From Janthinobacterium lividum (GTDB lineage: Bacteria; Pseudomonadota; Gammaproteobacteria; Burkholderiales; Burkholderiaceae_D): a DNA stretch of 64,000 bases. Both the position numbers and the translations under genes were made by a program. Under the pieces are notes generated by a model. The model was not told where the DNA came from. It saw only the letters and a program-made list of their open reading frames with translations, and did not search any database. Below, in pieces: positions 28,162 through 37,962 of the stretch; within the stretch, counting starts at the first letter, position 1; each line of letters begins with the position of its first letter. The stretch covers positions 3,534,001-3,598,000 of the forward strand of contig NZ_CP075583.1 in the NCBI RefSeq assembly GCF_023509035.1, written 5' to 3'.

Positions 28162-28904
28162 GGCAGGTTGCGCGCGGCGCGCATGCGTTGGTACAGGGTG
28201 GGCAAGGTAATCCAGGTCAAGATGTCGTCAAAGGTGCCGCCCGGCAGCGTCGCATTGTCGCTCGCGGGGCGAGCGATGAAACTGCGGCTGGCGCTGTCGT
28301 TGGCCGCTTCGTCGAGATTGCCGCGCACCGTATTGCGCTGCCGCACGCCGCTGACGGCCGTGCCGTAGTGATCCTTGCCTTGCGAAAACAGCACGACAGG
28401 CAGGCACTGGGCGCTGACGTCGCATTGTTCCTGTCCCGCCACGTAGAAGAAGTCGCCGCGGCCGTCGCGTTCGAGGACTACCCGGTTGGCGATGGCGGAA
28501 AACGAGACGATGGGGGTGCGCGCCATTTCCGGCGTGACGCTGTAGCGCAGCAGCTTGCCCCAGGCGTCGCTGCCGTCCACGCCCAGCGCCACCCACGGCA
28601 AAAAACCGCTGCACTCGGCATCGTCGGCGCAGTCGGCGGCCCGTTCGCGCCCATCGAGGGCGGAGGCGGCCGGACGGGGCAGGCGACCTTTTGTGGCGGC
28701 AAAGCCCAGCAAGGCTTCGCGCGCCTGCGCCAGGGTCGCCAGGGTGCGCTGCTGGCGTTCGGCCTCGCCCGACTTGCGGCCGAAGGCGCTGATCAGCAGG
28801 CTGGCTGCGCCCAGGCCCAGCACCGCCACCAGCAGAAGCAGGACGGCGCCGCGCTGGCGACGCGGTTGGCGATAAGTTTGCCGATGAGTTTGCCGTGGCG
28901 TCAT
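28158..28904 (-). CDS. Pseudopilin-like protein B lacking the +5 glutamate
   Basis: This 248-residue protein is paralogous to pseudopilin A: EALLGFAATKGRLPRPA, GFLPWVALGV and AWGKLLRYSVTPEMA line up. The N-terminus is RQRG followed by AVLLLLVAVLGLGA, so the cleavage glycine and hydrophobic helix remain but Glu5 is missing. That is the pattern of tip pseudopilins such as GspK/PilX. The start overlaps the PilP-like gene by 4 bases. I infer that A and B form a tip or priming pair. Confidence 0.75.
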   Translation of the reverse strand: MTPRQTHRQTYRQPRRQRGAVLLLLVAVLGLGAASLLISAFGRKSGEAERQQRTLATLAQAREALLGFAATKGRLPRPAASALDGRERAADCADDAECSGFLPWVALGVDGSDAWGKLLRYSVTPEMARTPIVSFSAIANRVVLERDGRGDFFYVAGQEQCDVSAQCLPVVLFSQGKDHYGTAVSGVRQRNTVRGNLDEAANDSASRSFIARPASDNATLPGGTFDDILTWITLPTLYQRMRAARNLP

Positions 28905-29308
28905 GGCTGCGCTTCCTGCACTTCGGTCACCGTGCCGCTGGCCGGGTCATAGCGCTGGCCAGGTTTCAGCAGCACCACCTGGCCGTTCGACAGGCGCAGG
29001 GTCAATGTGCCGGGCTTGCCACGGGCAAGACGGTTGTGCGGCTCGTTCTGCGCTTCCTGGTTCAGCCAGACGGTGGAGCGGCCGCTGCTGCGCAGCACCA
29101 AGCCATTCAATTCCACGGGTGGGCCGGGCGGCGGCGGTGGCGGTGGCGCTGCCAGGGCGGGATCGGGCGGCGGCGGCCCGTAGCGCTGCGCGTCGAGCTG
29201 GGCGCGCTGCTCGGGCGACAGGAACAATCGCCCCAGCTGCGGTGACTGGGCGTGGGCCGTAAGCGCGGCGCCGGTCAGCAGCGCGCACAGGATGAGGGCG
29301 CGCTTCAT
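28901..29308 (-). CDS. PilP/MshK-like periplasmic protein of the leftward system
   Basis: This 135-residue protein has a signal peptide cut near ALTAHA and a Pro-rich linker (PPPPDPALAAPPPPPPPGPP). A small beta domain follows, VELNGLVLRSSGRSTVWLNQEA...LSNGQVVLLKPGQRYDP, of the PilP/GspC/MshK homology-region type. It would link the inner-membrane complex to the secretin. I start at ATG 29308, a 4-base overlap with the upstream gene; the longer frame is an antisense artefact. Confidence 0.72.
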   Translation of the reverse strand: MKRALILCALLTGAALTAHAQSPQLGRLFLSPEQRAQLDAQRYGPPPPDPALAAPPPPPPPGPPVELNGLVLRSSGRSTVWLNQEAQNEPHNRLARGKPGTLTLRLSNGQVVLLKPGQRYDPASGTVTEVQEAQP

Positions 29309-29982
29309 GGCCGCCCCGGCACGGGCACGCTGTTGACGGTCAGCCACAGCAGTTCGCATTCGGCGCCCAAGGTGGGCGTGGTCCCGCTGCCGGTCCCGGC
29401 TGCTCCATGGCGCTTGAGCGTGCAATCTTGCACGGCGAAATAGCCGGCCTGGCGCAAATCGTCAAACAGGTTCAGCAAGTCCATCTCGTGCAGCAAATCC
29501 ATCTGCAGGCGCATGCGGCTGCCGCGCAGGTGATATTGCCCCATCACTATGGGCAACGGCACTTGCAGCGCTTGCTGCGCACTGATGTCATAGCTGATCG
29601 GTAACAGTTTGCGCTGTTCCTGGCTGCGGCGGATGGCGTCGATCCAGGCCAGGCGGTTTTCCTCGCCGATCAGGCCGCGCTGGCGCAAGGCCAGGAATTG
29701 CGGTTCGTAGGCGCGGATTTCCTGTTTTTCCGCTTCCGCGTTATTGAACAGGGTGGCCGCCGCCGTGCGCGTGTGCTGGGCAAGGTACAACTGTTGCGCC
29801 TCGCGCATGCGATAGGTGCCGCTCAGGCTGAGCAGCGCCACGCTGGCCAGCAAGGTCAGGGCAAAGCACAGCAGTGCGCCGCGCACCAGGTGCAGTTCGC
29901 CCAGCCAGGCGGGCAGGGTGCGCGTGGGCGTGCTTGTCCGCTGCATGCCGGGCAAGGGCGGCTGCTTGACGGGGCCGCTCAT
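29305..29982 (-). CDS. PilO/MshJ-like inner-membrane protein of the leftward system
   Basis: This 225-residue protein has one membrane span (about 33-55, LVRGALLCFALTLLASVALLSL). A coiled-coil-like segment (MREAQQLYLAQHTRTAAATLFNNAEAEKQEI) and a C-terminal alpha/beta domain with QVPLPIVMGQYHLRGSRMRLQMDLLHEMDLL follow, the usual PilO layout. The ATG at 29982 overlaps the stop of the PilM-PilN fusion gene (ATGA), which decides the start. It should pair with the PilN-like part of that fusion. Confidence 0.72.
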   Translation of the reverse strand: MSGPVKQPPLPGMQRTSTPTRTLPAWLGELHLVRGALLCFALTLLASVALLSLSGTYRMREAQQLYLAQHTRTAAATLFNNAEAEKQEIRAYEPQFLALRQRGLIGEENRLAWIDAIRRSQEQRKLLPISYDISAQQALQVPLPIVMGQYHLRGSRMRLQMDLLHEMDLLNLFDDLRQAGYFAVQDCTLKRHGAAGTGSGTTPTLGAECELLWLTVNSVPVPGRP

Positions 29983-31541
29983 GGCTGCCACTCCAGCAGG
30001 AGGGTAAAGCGTGCCTGGCTGTCCGGCGTCGGCGCGGCGCTCTTGCCGGACAGGGCCACGCTGGGACGCAGGTCGAGCGGCGTTTCCTCGATCGTCACCT
30101 GCATGCCCGGCTGGCGTGCCAGGGTTTGCGCAAAGGCCGTGACGGCGGCCAGCGCGGCGCGGTAGTCATTATTCGGCATGGCCACGTCCGCTTCCAGGCG
30201 CAGCGCCTGCGGCGGCGCGACAGGGATGCCGACCAGGGAGCTGGGGGGCGGCGCACTCGCACCCTGCTGCTGCGGTGGCTGGCCAGCGGCGGCGCGCGCG
30301 GGCGCTCGTCCCGCATGCCAGTTCAGCTGGCTGAGCGCGACCTGCGGCGCCTGGTCCAGCGCGGCGCCCAGCATGCCCAGCAGCCGGCCCGGTTCCGGCG
30401 CCTGGCTGGCGATCATCTGACCGAGGGTGACGGCTACTTTCATGTTTTGCGTCTTGGCCGGCGCGGGCGGCTGCGCCGACATGACGATGCGGTAGCGATC
30501 CTGGTAGGACGCTGTTTCCTGCGCCTGACGCTGCGTGGCGGCACTGTCGGCGATTCCGCCAAGTAAATTAATCACGCACCACAGGGCCGCTGACCCGCCG
30601 ATCAGCGCGCTGGCGCCATACAGCGCGTTGCGCGCGCGCTGGAAGTGGTAATAGCGGGCCAGCGTACCGGGCGGATAGTGGCTGGGCGGCGGATGCTTGC
30701 CCAGCAAGGTCAGCAGCAATTCGTCGGCCAGCATCGGCGTCCGGCGCAAGTCCACCCGTTTGCCGGCCAACTGCAGGTCGATGAAGTGGTAGGCCACTTC
30801 CACGCCGTTGTCGCACAGCAATTCGAGTTTGGCGATTTGCGCGGCCGGCGCCAGGATGACGGTATTGAGCACGTCGCCGCGCGCCAGCATGCGCGTGCTG
30901 GTGAGAAATTGCCGTGTCTTTTCCGTTTCCAGCGCGATATTCACGGCCACGCCGTCGAGTGCGATGGCCAGGGTCTGGCGCGAAAAGCGCAACTGGCCCT
31001 TTTCATAATAGCTTTGCCGCAAGCCGCCCGATTGCTGCGTCACCAGCAGCAGGTGTTCGTGCGCGATCGACAGCTTTTTCACCAGCGCAATACTGAGCAG
31101 GCTGGTCGAATAAATGCCGGCCACGGGCACGTGCAAGTGCTCGAGCGCCTCCGTCCACGGCTGCAGCAAGGTGGGGTTGGTCAGGGCGAAAAACAGCACC
31201 TGGTCGTCGTGGCGGCCCGTGCTTTCACGGCCCAGCAAGGTGCTGCCCCGGTAGGGCGTATCGCGGTACAGTTGCTGCTTGCGCCGCTCCAGCAAGGCGC
31301 GGCCCGCCTTGCCGCGCACGTGGGGCAGCAGATGGCGCTGGAAATCTTCCTCGATCAGGTCCGTCAGCAGGTAGGCGGGTACATTGAGCCGCTGTGCCTG
31401 CGTATCTTCCAGCCATGCGGCGAAGCCGTCCAGCCCGGCCGCGCTGGCAGGGAAGGTCTGGCCTTGACCCAGCGCGCCGTGGTCCCAGTCGTAGGCGCAC
31501 AGGGCGTCGCTGGTAATGTAGAGTAATTGTTTGCGGAACAC
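29979..31541 (-). CDS. PilM-PilN (GspL/MshI-like) fusion protein
   Basis: This 520-residue protein combines a cytoplasmic MshI/PilM-like actin-fold domain (about 1-310, with LLLVTQQSGGLRQSYYEKGQLRFSRQ), a membrane span (about 316-336) and a periplasmic PilN-like domain with an Ala/Pro/Gln-rich insertion. This is the GspL arrangement; in the rightward system the same parts are two genes (47035-47994 and 47991-48671). The start is GTG with GAGG six bases upstream. It should connect the ATPase to the PilO- and PilP-like proteins. Confidence 0.75.
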   Translation of the reverse strand: MFRKQLLYITSDALCAYDWDHGALGQGQTFPASAAGLDGFAAWLEDTQAQRLNVPAYLLTDLIEEDFQRHLLPHVRGKAGRALLERRKQQLYRDTPYRGSTLLGRESTGRHDDQVLFFALTNPTLLQPWTEALEHLHVPVAGIYSTSLLSIALVKKLSIAHEHLLLVTQQSGGLRQSYYEKGQLRFSRQTLAIALDGVAVNIALETEKTRQFLTSTRMLARGDVLNTVILAPAAQIAKLELLCDNGVEVAYHFIDLQLAGKRVDLRRTPMLADELLLTLLGKHPPPSHYPPGTLARYYHFQRARNALYGASALIGGSAALWCVINLLGGIADSAATQRQAQETASYQDRYRIVMSAQPPAPAKTQNMKVAVTLGQMIASQAPEPGRLLGMLGAALDQAPQVALSQLNWHAGRAPARAAAGQPPQQQGASAPPPSSLVGIPVAPPQALRLEADVAMPNNDYRAALAAVTAFAQTLARQPGMQVTIEETPLDLRPSVALSGKSAAPTPDSQARFTLLLEWQP

Positions 31542-31562
31542 GGCGGCCTCAGATCTCAGCTC

Positions 31563-32768
31563 TCAAGTTTTAATCGTACTGATGGTGTCGTAAATCGGCC
31601 CCAGCACCGACAGCATGATCCAGCCCAGCAGCAGGCCCAGGATGACCGTCATGGTCGGCTCGATCATGGCTTGCACTTTTTCAATCAATTCTTTCACTTC
31701 GCGGTTGTAAAAGTAACTGACATTGCGCAAGGCCGTGTCCAGCGAACCCGTTGCTTCGCCCACCTTCAGCATGCGGATCACCAGCGGCGGGAAGATGCCC
31801 GTGTGCTGGAAGGCGGCGGTGACGCCGTAGCCCTCGCTGATCAGCTGGGCGGCGCGCCGCAGGCCGGCCGCTACCACCTGGTTGCCGGCGATGCCTTCGG
31901 ACAGGCGGATGCATTCGAGTATCGTGATGCCGGAGGCATACATCAGGGCAAAAAACGTGGCGAAGCGGGCCAGGATGATCTTGTGCAGCACGGGACCGAC
32001 CAGCCACAGCCGCAGTTTCAAACCATCCCACGCATAGCGGGCCGCCTCGCTGCGGCGGATGAGCGTGCGCCCGCCGAAGAACAGCAGCACGGGCAAGGCC
32101 AGCAGCAAATACCAGTAATTGATGAACACATTCGATACAAAGATCAGCACGCGCGTATGCAGCGGCAGCTCGCCGCCCATGTTGCGGATGAAGGCCGTCA
32201 GCTGGGGCACGAGATAAATCATCAGGAAGAACGCCACGGCCGCCACGACGATGGCCACGATGACCGGATACATGATGATCTTGCGCGTCTGCGAGGCCAG
32301 CTCGTCCTGCCACTTCAGGCTTTCCGACAGGTTCTTGAACACCTCGGCGATCCTGCCGCTCTGCTCGCCAGCCAGGATCAGGCTGGTGAATGTGGCGTCG
32401 AAGATGTCGCCATGCTGGGCCAGCGCGCCGGACAGGGGCAAGCCGCCCTCGATGCTTTCAATTAAATCCGTGACGACTTCGCGCAGGCGCGGGTGGTCCG
32501 TGCTTTCGCGCAAGTCGTTCAAGCCTTCCAGGATGGGTACGCCCGCACCCGTCAATTGCTCCATGTGGAAGCAGAAATTGATCAGGTCGCGGCGGTGGAT
32601 GACACGCTTGCCCAGCAACACCAGGTACTGGCCCGTGATCTTGCAGTCGATCAAGTCGAGCTGCATGCGGTGCAGGCGCGCTTCCAGATCCGGCACGTTG
32701 GCCGCCTCCATGCTGCCGGGAATCAGCGCGCCGGCGGCATCCATGGCGCGGTAGACATATTGCGCCAT
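31563..32768 (-). CDS. Type II secretion F/MshG-like platform protein of the leftward system
   Basis: This 401-residue polytopic inner-membrane protein has two GspF repeats. The first is around FCFHMEQLTGAGVPILEGLNDL, the second around FATFFALMYASGITILECI, with three membrane segments (KIIMYPVIVAIVVAAVAFFLM and others). It is intact, unlike its rightward paralogue. The ATG shares one base with the ATPase stop. It anchors the ATPase and pilin assembly. Confidence 0.9.
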   Translation of the reverse strand: MAQYVYRAMDAAGALIPGSMEAANVPDLEARLHRMQLDLIDCKITGQYLVLLGKRVIHRRDLINFCFHMEQLTGAGVPILEGLNDLRESTDHPRLREVVTDLIESIEGGLPLSGALAQHGDIFDATFTSLILAGEQSGRIAEVFKNLSESLKWQDELASQTRKIIMYPVIVAIVVAAVAFFLMIYLVPQLTAFIRNMGGELPLHTRVLIFVSNVFINYWYLLLALPVLLFFGGRTLIRRSEAARYAWDGLKLRLWLVGPVLHKIILARFATFFALMYASGITILECIRLSEGIAGNQVVAAGLRRAAQLISEGYGVTAAFQHTGIFPPLVIRMLKVGEATGSLDTALRNVSYFYNREVKELIEKVQAMIEPTMTVILGLLLGWIMLSVLGPIYDTISTIKT

Positions 32769-34471
32769 CAGGCCAGCCTTTCCGTCAGGTCGACGACGCG
32801 GCCCACTTCTTCCAGTGTCGTGACGCCTTCCAGCACGCGGCGCATGCCGTCGTCGACAATGCCCTTGAAGCCGGCCGCGCGCGCCGCGTTCCTCAATTCG
32901 CGGCTACTGGCGCGGCGCGCCGTCAATTCATCGAGTTCGGCCGTCATCTTGAGGATTTCCATGATGGCCAGGCGGCCCTTGTAGCCCTGGTGCGCGCAGC
33001 GCTCGCAACCGACGGCGTGGCAGATGGACACGGGCGCCTCGTCCGCCGTCAGGCCCAGTAGGCGGCGCTCGACGTCGTCGGCGACCGTCGTTTCCTTGCA
33101 ATGTGGACACAAACGGCGCACCAGGCGCTGCGCCACGATACCGATGATGTTGCCGGCCATGATGTCGGGCAGGATGCCGATGTCGAGCAGGCGCGCCACG
33201 GAACCGATGGCCGAGCTCGTATGCAGGGTGGAATACACCTGGTGGCCCGTCATGGCGGCGGCAAAGGCCATTTCCGCCGTTTCGCGGTCGCGGATCTCAC
33301 CTACGAGGATGATGTCCGGGTCTTGCCGCATCATCGAGCGGATGCCGTCGGCAAAGCCCAGCTTGACTGATTCATTGACGGAGGTCTGGCGTATCATGTT
33401 CATCGGATACTCGACCGGATCCTCCAGGGTCATGATGTTGACGCTTTCCGTATTGATATGGTTGAGTATCGAATACAGGGTGGTGGTCTTGCCGCTGCCC
33501 GTCGGACCCGTCACGAGAATCACGCCGTCGGGGCGCGCGATCATGAGTTTCAACAAGTTCAGTTCCGGCTCGGCCAGACCCAGAGAGTCCAGCGGCACGA
33601 TGCCTTTTTGGCGGTCGAGCACGCGCAGCACGACGTTTTCCCCATGCGTCGTGGGCTGCGCCGAGGCGCGAAAGTCGATTTGCCGTCCGGAAAATTTGAT
33701 GCTGATGCGCCCATCCTGCGGCGCGCGCGCCTCGGCGATATTCATGTTCGACATCACCTTCAGGCGCACGGCCATGGCCGGCCAGTACGACTTGTGCAGG
33801 CTGCGGATTTGCCGCAGGATGCCGTCGATGCGGTAGCGGATGCGCAGGAACGACTGTTCCGGCTCGAAATGGATGTCCGAGGCGCCATTTTGCACGGCAT
33901 CGGCCAGCAACGCGTCGATCAGGCGCACCATGGGCTGGCTGTATTCGTCCGAGGGCGAGGCCATGCTTTGATAGCTGACCTCGCCCGTTTCGATTTCGTG
34001 CAGGATGCCGTCGATCGACAGTTCGAAGCCATAGTACTGGTCGATGGCGCGTGAAATGTCCGATTCGTTGACGAGCACGGTGGAAATCGTGATGCCCTTG
34101 ACCAGCATGGCGCTGATCTGGTCGAGCGCGACGATGTTGCTCGTGTCGGCCATGGCCAGGATCAGATTGTCCGCCTGCCGCTCGTAGACGATGGGAAAGA
34201 CGCGGTAGCGCTTGGCCACGTCTTTCGGGATCAGTTTCAGGGCGATGGCGTCGACCACCAGGCTCGACAGATCCGCGCTGACCTGTTTCAGGTTTTCGCT
34301 GAGCGCCTCGCGCACGGTTGCTTCCGTGACGAAGCCCAGGGTGATCAGCAGCTTGCCCAGCGGTTCGCTGCTGCGCCGTTGCTCGATCAGGGCGATGCGC
34401 AGCTGGTCTTCGCTGATCACGCCTTTCTTGATCAACAGCTTGCCAAGAGGAAGTTTTGCCTGTTCTGCCAT
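32768..34471 (-). CDS. GspE/MshE-like assembly ATPase of the leftward system
   Basis: This 567-residue ATPase has an N-terminal MshEN-type domain (about 8-60), Walker A GPTGSGKTTT (about 322-331), Asp and His boxes, Walker B RQDPDIILVGEIRD and a zinc knuckle CPHC...CERC. In the MshEN region the first-position Arg is Pro (LPLGKLL) and the closing Gln is Asn (ALSENL), so c-di-GMP binding may be lost. It powers subunit assembly from the cytoplasm. Confidence 0.92.
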   Translation of the reverse strand: MAEQAKLPLGKLLIKKGVISEDQLRIALIEQRRSSEPLGKLLITLGFVTEATVREALSENLKQVSADLSSLVVDAIALKLIPKDVAKRYRVFPIVYERQADNLILAMADTSNIVALDQISAMLVKGITISTVLVNESDISRAIDQYYGFELSIDGILHEIETGEVSYQSMASPSDEYSQPMVRLIDALLADAVQNGASDIHFEPEQSFLRIRYRIDGILRQIRSLHKSYWPAMAVRLKVMSNMNIAEARAPQDGRISIKFSGRQIDFRASAQPTTHGENVVLRVLDRQKGIVPLDSLGLAEPELNLLKLMIARPDGVILVTGPTGSGKTTTLYSILNHINTESVNIMTLEDPVEYPMNMIRQTSVNESVKLGFADGIRSMMRQDPDIILVGEIRDRETAEMAFAAAMTGHQVYSTLHTSSAIGSVARLLDIGILPDIMAGNIIGIVAQRLVRRLCPHCKETTVADDVERRLLGLTADEAPVSICHAVGCERCAHQGYKGRLAIMEILKMTAELDELTARRASSRELRNAARAAGFKGIVDDGMRRVLEGVTTLEEVGRVVDLTERLA

Positions 34472-34476
34472 GTTGC

Positions 34477-35897
34477 TTATTCTTGACGGGGTGTGATAGT
34501 GGCCGGCTCGGCCGGGGCTGCGCCCGCCGCTGGCGCGGGGGCTGTCAGGTCGCGCAGGCGCGCCTGCACCACGGCCTGGTCGAATGCGGCCGGCGTGGTT
34601 TGCGCCAGGGTCAAGGCGCGCTGGTAATACGTGGCGGCCAGCCTGGGCTGGTTCAGCCGGTCCAGGCCCACGGCCAGGTTGAATGCATAGTCGGGATTTG
34701 CGGGCGCGGCGCCGTAGGCGCGGAAAAATTGCTGCTGCGCTTCGTTCCAGCGGCGCTGCTTGGCGTACACATTGCCCAGTGCAAACAGCACGGGGGCGTT
34801 GTCGGGGCTGCGTGCCAGGATGGCTTTCAATTTTGCCTCGCTCAGCGCCACGTCGCCCTGGCGCAACCCGATCAGACCGGCCAGCGCCTCGCTATCGTCG
34901 GGATTGATTTCCAGTAAACGTACGTACAAGGCCGCCGCCTGTGCGCCCTGGTTTTCGCGCAGGGCCACGGCCGCCAGGCCCAGCAGCGCGTCGCGGTTGT
35001 TGGCATCCTGCCGCAGCACCGTTTCATATTGCTGACGAGCAAGACCCAGCTGGCCCCCGTTGAAGGCCTGGTAGGCTTGCTGCACGCCGGGGTTGATTTG
35101 TGGCGCGGCGACGCTGCGCTGCACCTGGATCTGGCTGTTGTCGGGCGCGGCCACGGGCGGCAGGCTGGGCGGGGCGGGCGGCGCCATGTGCGCCAGCTGC
35201 GCCGCTACGGCGGCCTGGGCCGCCGCCTGTATCATCGCCTGCTGCTCCGCCGCACCCGCTGACTGGCGCGCGTCGCGCACGAAGTCCTGCGGTGGTGTCG
35301 CGGGGGAGGGCGGGGCGTCAGGCTGCGCCGTGCCCGTTGCCGGCAGCACCACGATAGGACCGGCCACGCCGGCCGTGCCAGGGGCATCCGCCAGCGGCAT
35401 GGGCACGCCGGGCAGGTTGGCGCTCGCGCCGGGGCTGGTACTGGCGCGCCAGTACCAATACGCCATGGCACCGGCCACCAGCAGGAGGATTGCCAGCAGG
35501 ACGGCCAGGCGTACGGTGGCCGGGTCGACGCTGATGGGCCCCGTGGGGCCTTTCGGTGGCGTATTGCTGCGGCTGGCGCGTGGCCGGGCGGGCGGCGGTT
35601 CGGGACGCGCACGCGGCGGCTCGGGGGCGGACCCGGTTGCGGGTCTGGTGGTGAGCCCGGCTGGGTGCCACTGGGCTCGGGCGGCGGCGCGGGTGCGTCC
35701 GGCAGCGGTTCCAGGCTCAGGGTGCTGGCCGGTTGCGCGGGCGGCGCGGCAGGCATGGCTCGGGCCGGCAGGGCGTCGGCCGGTGCCAGTTCCAGCACCT
35801 GGTCGTAGGCCTCGGACGGCTTTTCCAGTTCCTCTTCGGAAAGGCTGTTTTGCTTGGTGCGCTCGGCCTTCTTGAGCGCCTGCATCAGCAAGCTCAT
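34477..35897 (-). pseudogene. TPR protein (MshN-like) of the leftward system, one frameshift
   Basis: The N-terminal 75 or so residues (MSLLMQALKKAERTK...) read in one frame and the rest in another. The break is at the five-G run 35623-35627; one additional G restores a protein of about 473 residues. The repaired protein has a cytoplasmic Pro-rich N-terminus, a membrane span (VRLAVLLAILLLVAGAMAYWYW) and C-terminal TPR repeats (about 300-460), as in MshN. The ATG overlaps the secretin stop by 4 bases. I think this is a sequence error in a functional gene. Confidence 0.82.
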
Positions 35898-37855
35898 GGG
35901 AAGTCTCCCTGCAGGCGTGCCTGCGGCTGGACGGTGGGCGCCGGCGGGCCATCCGTGTACGGCTGGCTGTTGAGCGGCGCCTGGCCGGGAAGCAGGTAGC
36001 GGTAGTCGCGGTAATCGCCCTCAATGCTGGCATCCTTGACCACGACGGGGCGCATGAAAATCACCAGCTCCGTCTTGCTGCTTGCTTCATTGCGGTAGGT
36101 AAACAGATTGCCCACGATGGGCAGGCTGGACAGTCCCGGCACGCCATCCCTGGCGTTGTCGATGGAGTCCTGCATCAGGCCGCCCATCACGGCGATCTGG
36201 CCATTGCCCACTTTCATGATCGATTCCAGCTCACGCGCCTGGATGACGGGCACGCGGCTTTGCACGTTCGCCGTGGCCAGGGCCGGGTTCGGGTCTTGCA
36301 CGTAGCCAACGATGCGCGTGATGGTGGGGCGCACGTTCAGGGTGACTTCATCGCTGTCGGAAATCTGCGGCGTGACGCTCATGACGAAGCCGACGGGCAC
36401 CGTTTCCAGTTTCGACTCATAGGTGGCCGGCGTGGTGATGGTACCCGTCGAGCTGATCACGGCGGGCGTCACCTTGATGGTAAAGAAGACATTGTTGTCG
36501 ACTACCTTCAGCATGGCCGTTTGATTGTTGAGCACGCTGATCTTCGGGCTGGACAGCACTTTCACCTTGCCGAACGATTCGAGCAGCTGGATGGTGGTGG
36601 CAAAACTGTCTTTCGCATAATTGAGCAGGAAGATGCCCGGCGTGATATTGGGCGTGACGCCACTGGACAGTACCGTCGTGCCCACTTGCCCCTGCCGCAG
36701 TTGCAGGCTGCCCGTCAGGCGCGACCAGTTGATGCCTTGCTGGTATTCATTGCTCAGGCGCACTTCGATGATGGTCGCCTCGATCAGCACTTGCCGCTTG
36801 GCGCTGTGCAATACCGCATCGAGGAATTCAGCGATCTTTTCATGCTGGCGCCCCGTGGCCCGCACGGCGATCAGCCCGCCCTCGACGTTGACGACGACGG
36901 ACGAGGGGCCGCCCTTGTTGGCCAGTTTTAACAGTGGCATGCCGTTCGCGTCCAGCGGCTGGCCAGAATACGCATTCTGGCCAGGGACCTGCTGGCCCGG
37001 CGCATTTTGACTCCCATTCGGGCCGCCATTCTGCATCGGCGTCTGGGCGCCGTACTGGCCAGTTGCGCCGTTGGCAGGGAAGTTGCCGGCCTGGTTCTGC
37101 GGCTGACCCTGCTGCCCTTGCTGCCCCTGCTGGCCGGGCACAGTCGTCAATTGCTGGTTCAGCTGCGCCAGCGGGTCCACCTGCACATCGTTGAGCGTGG
37201 TCTCGCGCAGCAGGTCGCGGATATTCTTTTCCAGGCTGTACCAGAAATTATTTTCCGAACGATTCACCACCAGGGTGGTCGAATTGTTGTTGCCATTGCT
37301 GCCTTGCGTGCTGCCGACGGGATTACTGGCGTTGTTCGACCCGCCGCCCGCCGTGGAGATTTGCGTGGCGATATTCACGCTGCTGTTGGTGCTGCGCGCC
37401 ATGTTGACGTAATCGACCTTGTAATTGCGCCAAACGGGGGCGTCGGGCAGCACCGTCAGGTTCTTGCCATCGATTTCGTAGCGCATGTCGACTTGCTTGC
37501 CGATACGCGACAGCAGTTGCGGCAGGGTCTGGTTCAGCGCATTCAGCGTGACGCTGCCCTCGATCTGCGGGTGGATGTCGATATTCATGCCCGCGTCGCG
37601 CGCCAGCGCAAACAGCAGCGATTGCACGGGCACTTTGTGCACGGTGACGCTATACGTTTCCACTTTGGGCGCGGGCAGGGGCGCGGCCAGCGCGCTGCTT
37701 TGCTGCACCGGTTCGGGAATGGCGCCAGCAGGGAGGGGCGGGGCATTGATGTGCCCAGGCGACAGCGGCGTTTGATGCGTGGCGCAGCCAGCCAGCATGG
37801 CGCTGCAGGCGAGGGTGACCCAGGAGGCCAGCACAGGAATAGGGTGTTGATTCAT
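35894..37855 (-). CDS. Secretin (GspD/MshL-like) lipoprotein of the leftward system
   Basis: This 653-residue outer-membrane pore has a lipoprotein signal with lipobox LAGC. An STN-like domain follows (VHKVPVQSLLFALARDAGMNIDIHP...), then a Gln/Gly/Asn-rich linker containing QQGQQGQQGQ. The secretin core has VEGGLIAVRATGRQHEKI, VLSSPKISVLNNQ and GVPGLSSLPIVGNLFTYR. I start at ATG 37855 for the signal peptide; a longer start at 37906 is possible. It differs clearly from the rightward MshL in linker and core. Confidence 0.88.
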   Translation of the reverse strand: MNQHPIPVLASWVTLACSAMLAGCATHQTPLSPGHINAPPLPAGAIPEPVQQSSALAAPLPAPKVETYSVTVHKVPVQSLLFALARDAGMNIDIHPQIEGSVTLNALNQTLPQLLSRIGKQVDMRYEIDGKNLTVLPDAPVWRNYKVDYVNMARSTNSSVNIATQISTAGGGSNNASNPVGSTQGSNGNNNSTTLVVNRSENNFWYSLEKNIRDLLRETTLNDVQVDPLAQLNQQLTTVPGQQGQQGQQGQPQNQAGNFPANGATGQYGAQTPMQNGGPNGSQNAPGQQVPGQNAYSGQPLDANGMPLLKLANKGGPSSVVVNVEGGLIAVRATGRQHEKIAEFLDAVLHSAKRQVLIEATIIEVRLSNEYQQGINWSRLTGSLQLRQGQVGTTVLSSGVTPNITPGIFLLNYAKDSFATTIQLLESFGKVKVLSSPKISVLNNQTAMLKVVDNNVFFTIKVTPAVISSTGTITTPATYESKLETVPVGFVMSVTPQISDSDEVTLNVRPTITRIVGYVQDPNPALATANVQSRVPVIQARELESIMKVGNGQIAVMGGLMQDSIDNARDGVPGLSSLPIVGNLFTYRNEASSKTELVIFMRPVVVKDASIEGDYRDYRYLLPGQAPLNSQPYTDGPPAPTVQPQARLQGDFP

Positions 37856-37962
37856 GAAAAGTTCGCCCTTGGAGTCGTGTTGTGCTTTTGTAATTTTAAC
37901 TAGCATGATCGCCTAAAAGCAATCGCCTGTGCAGGCCAGAGAGGCAATATGTAGAAATAAAG

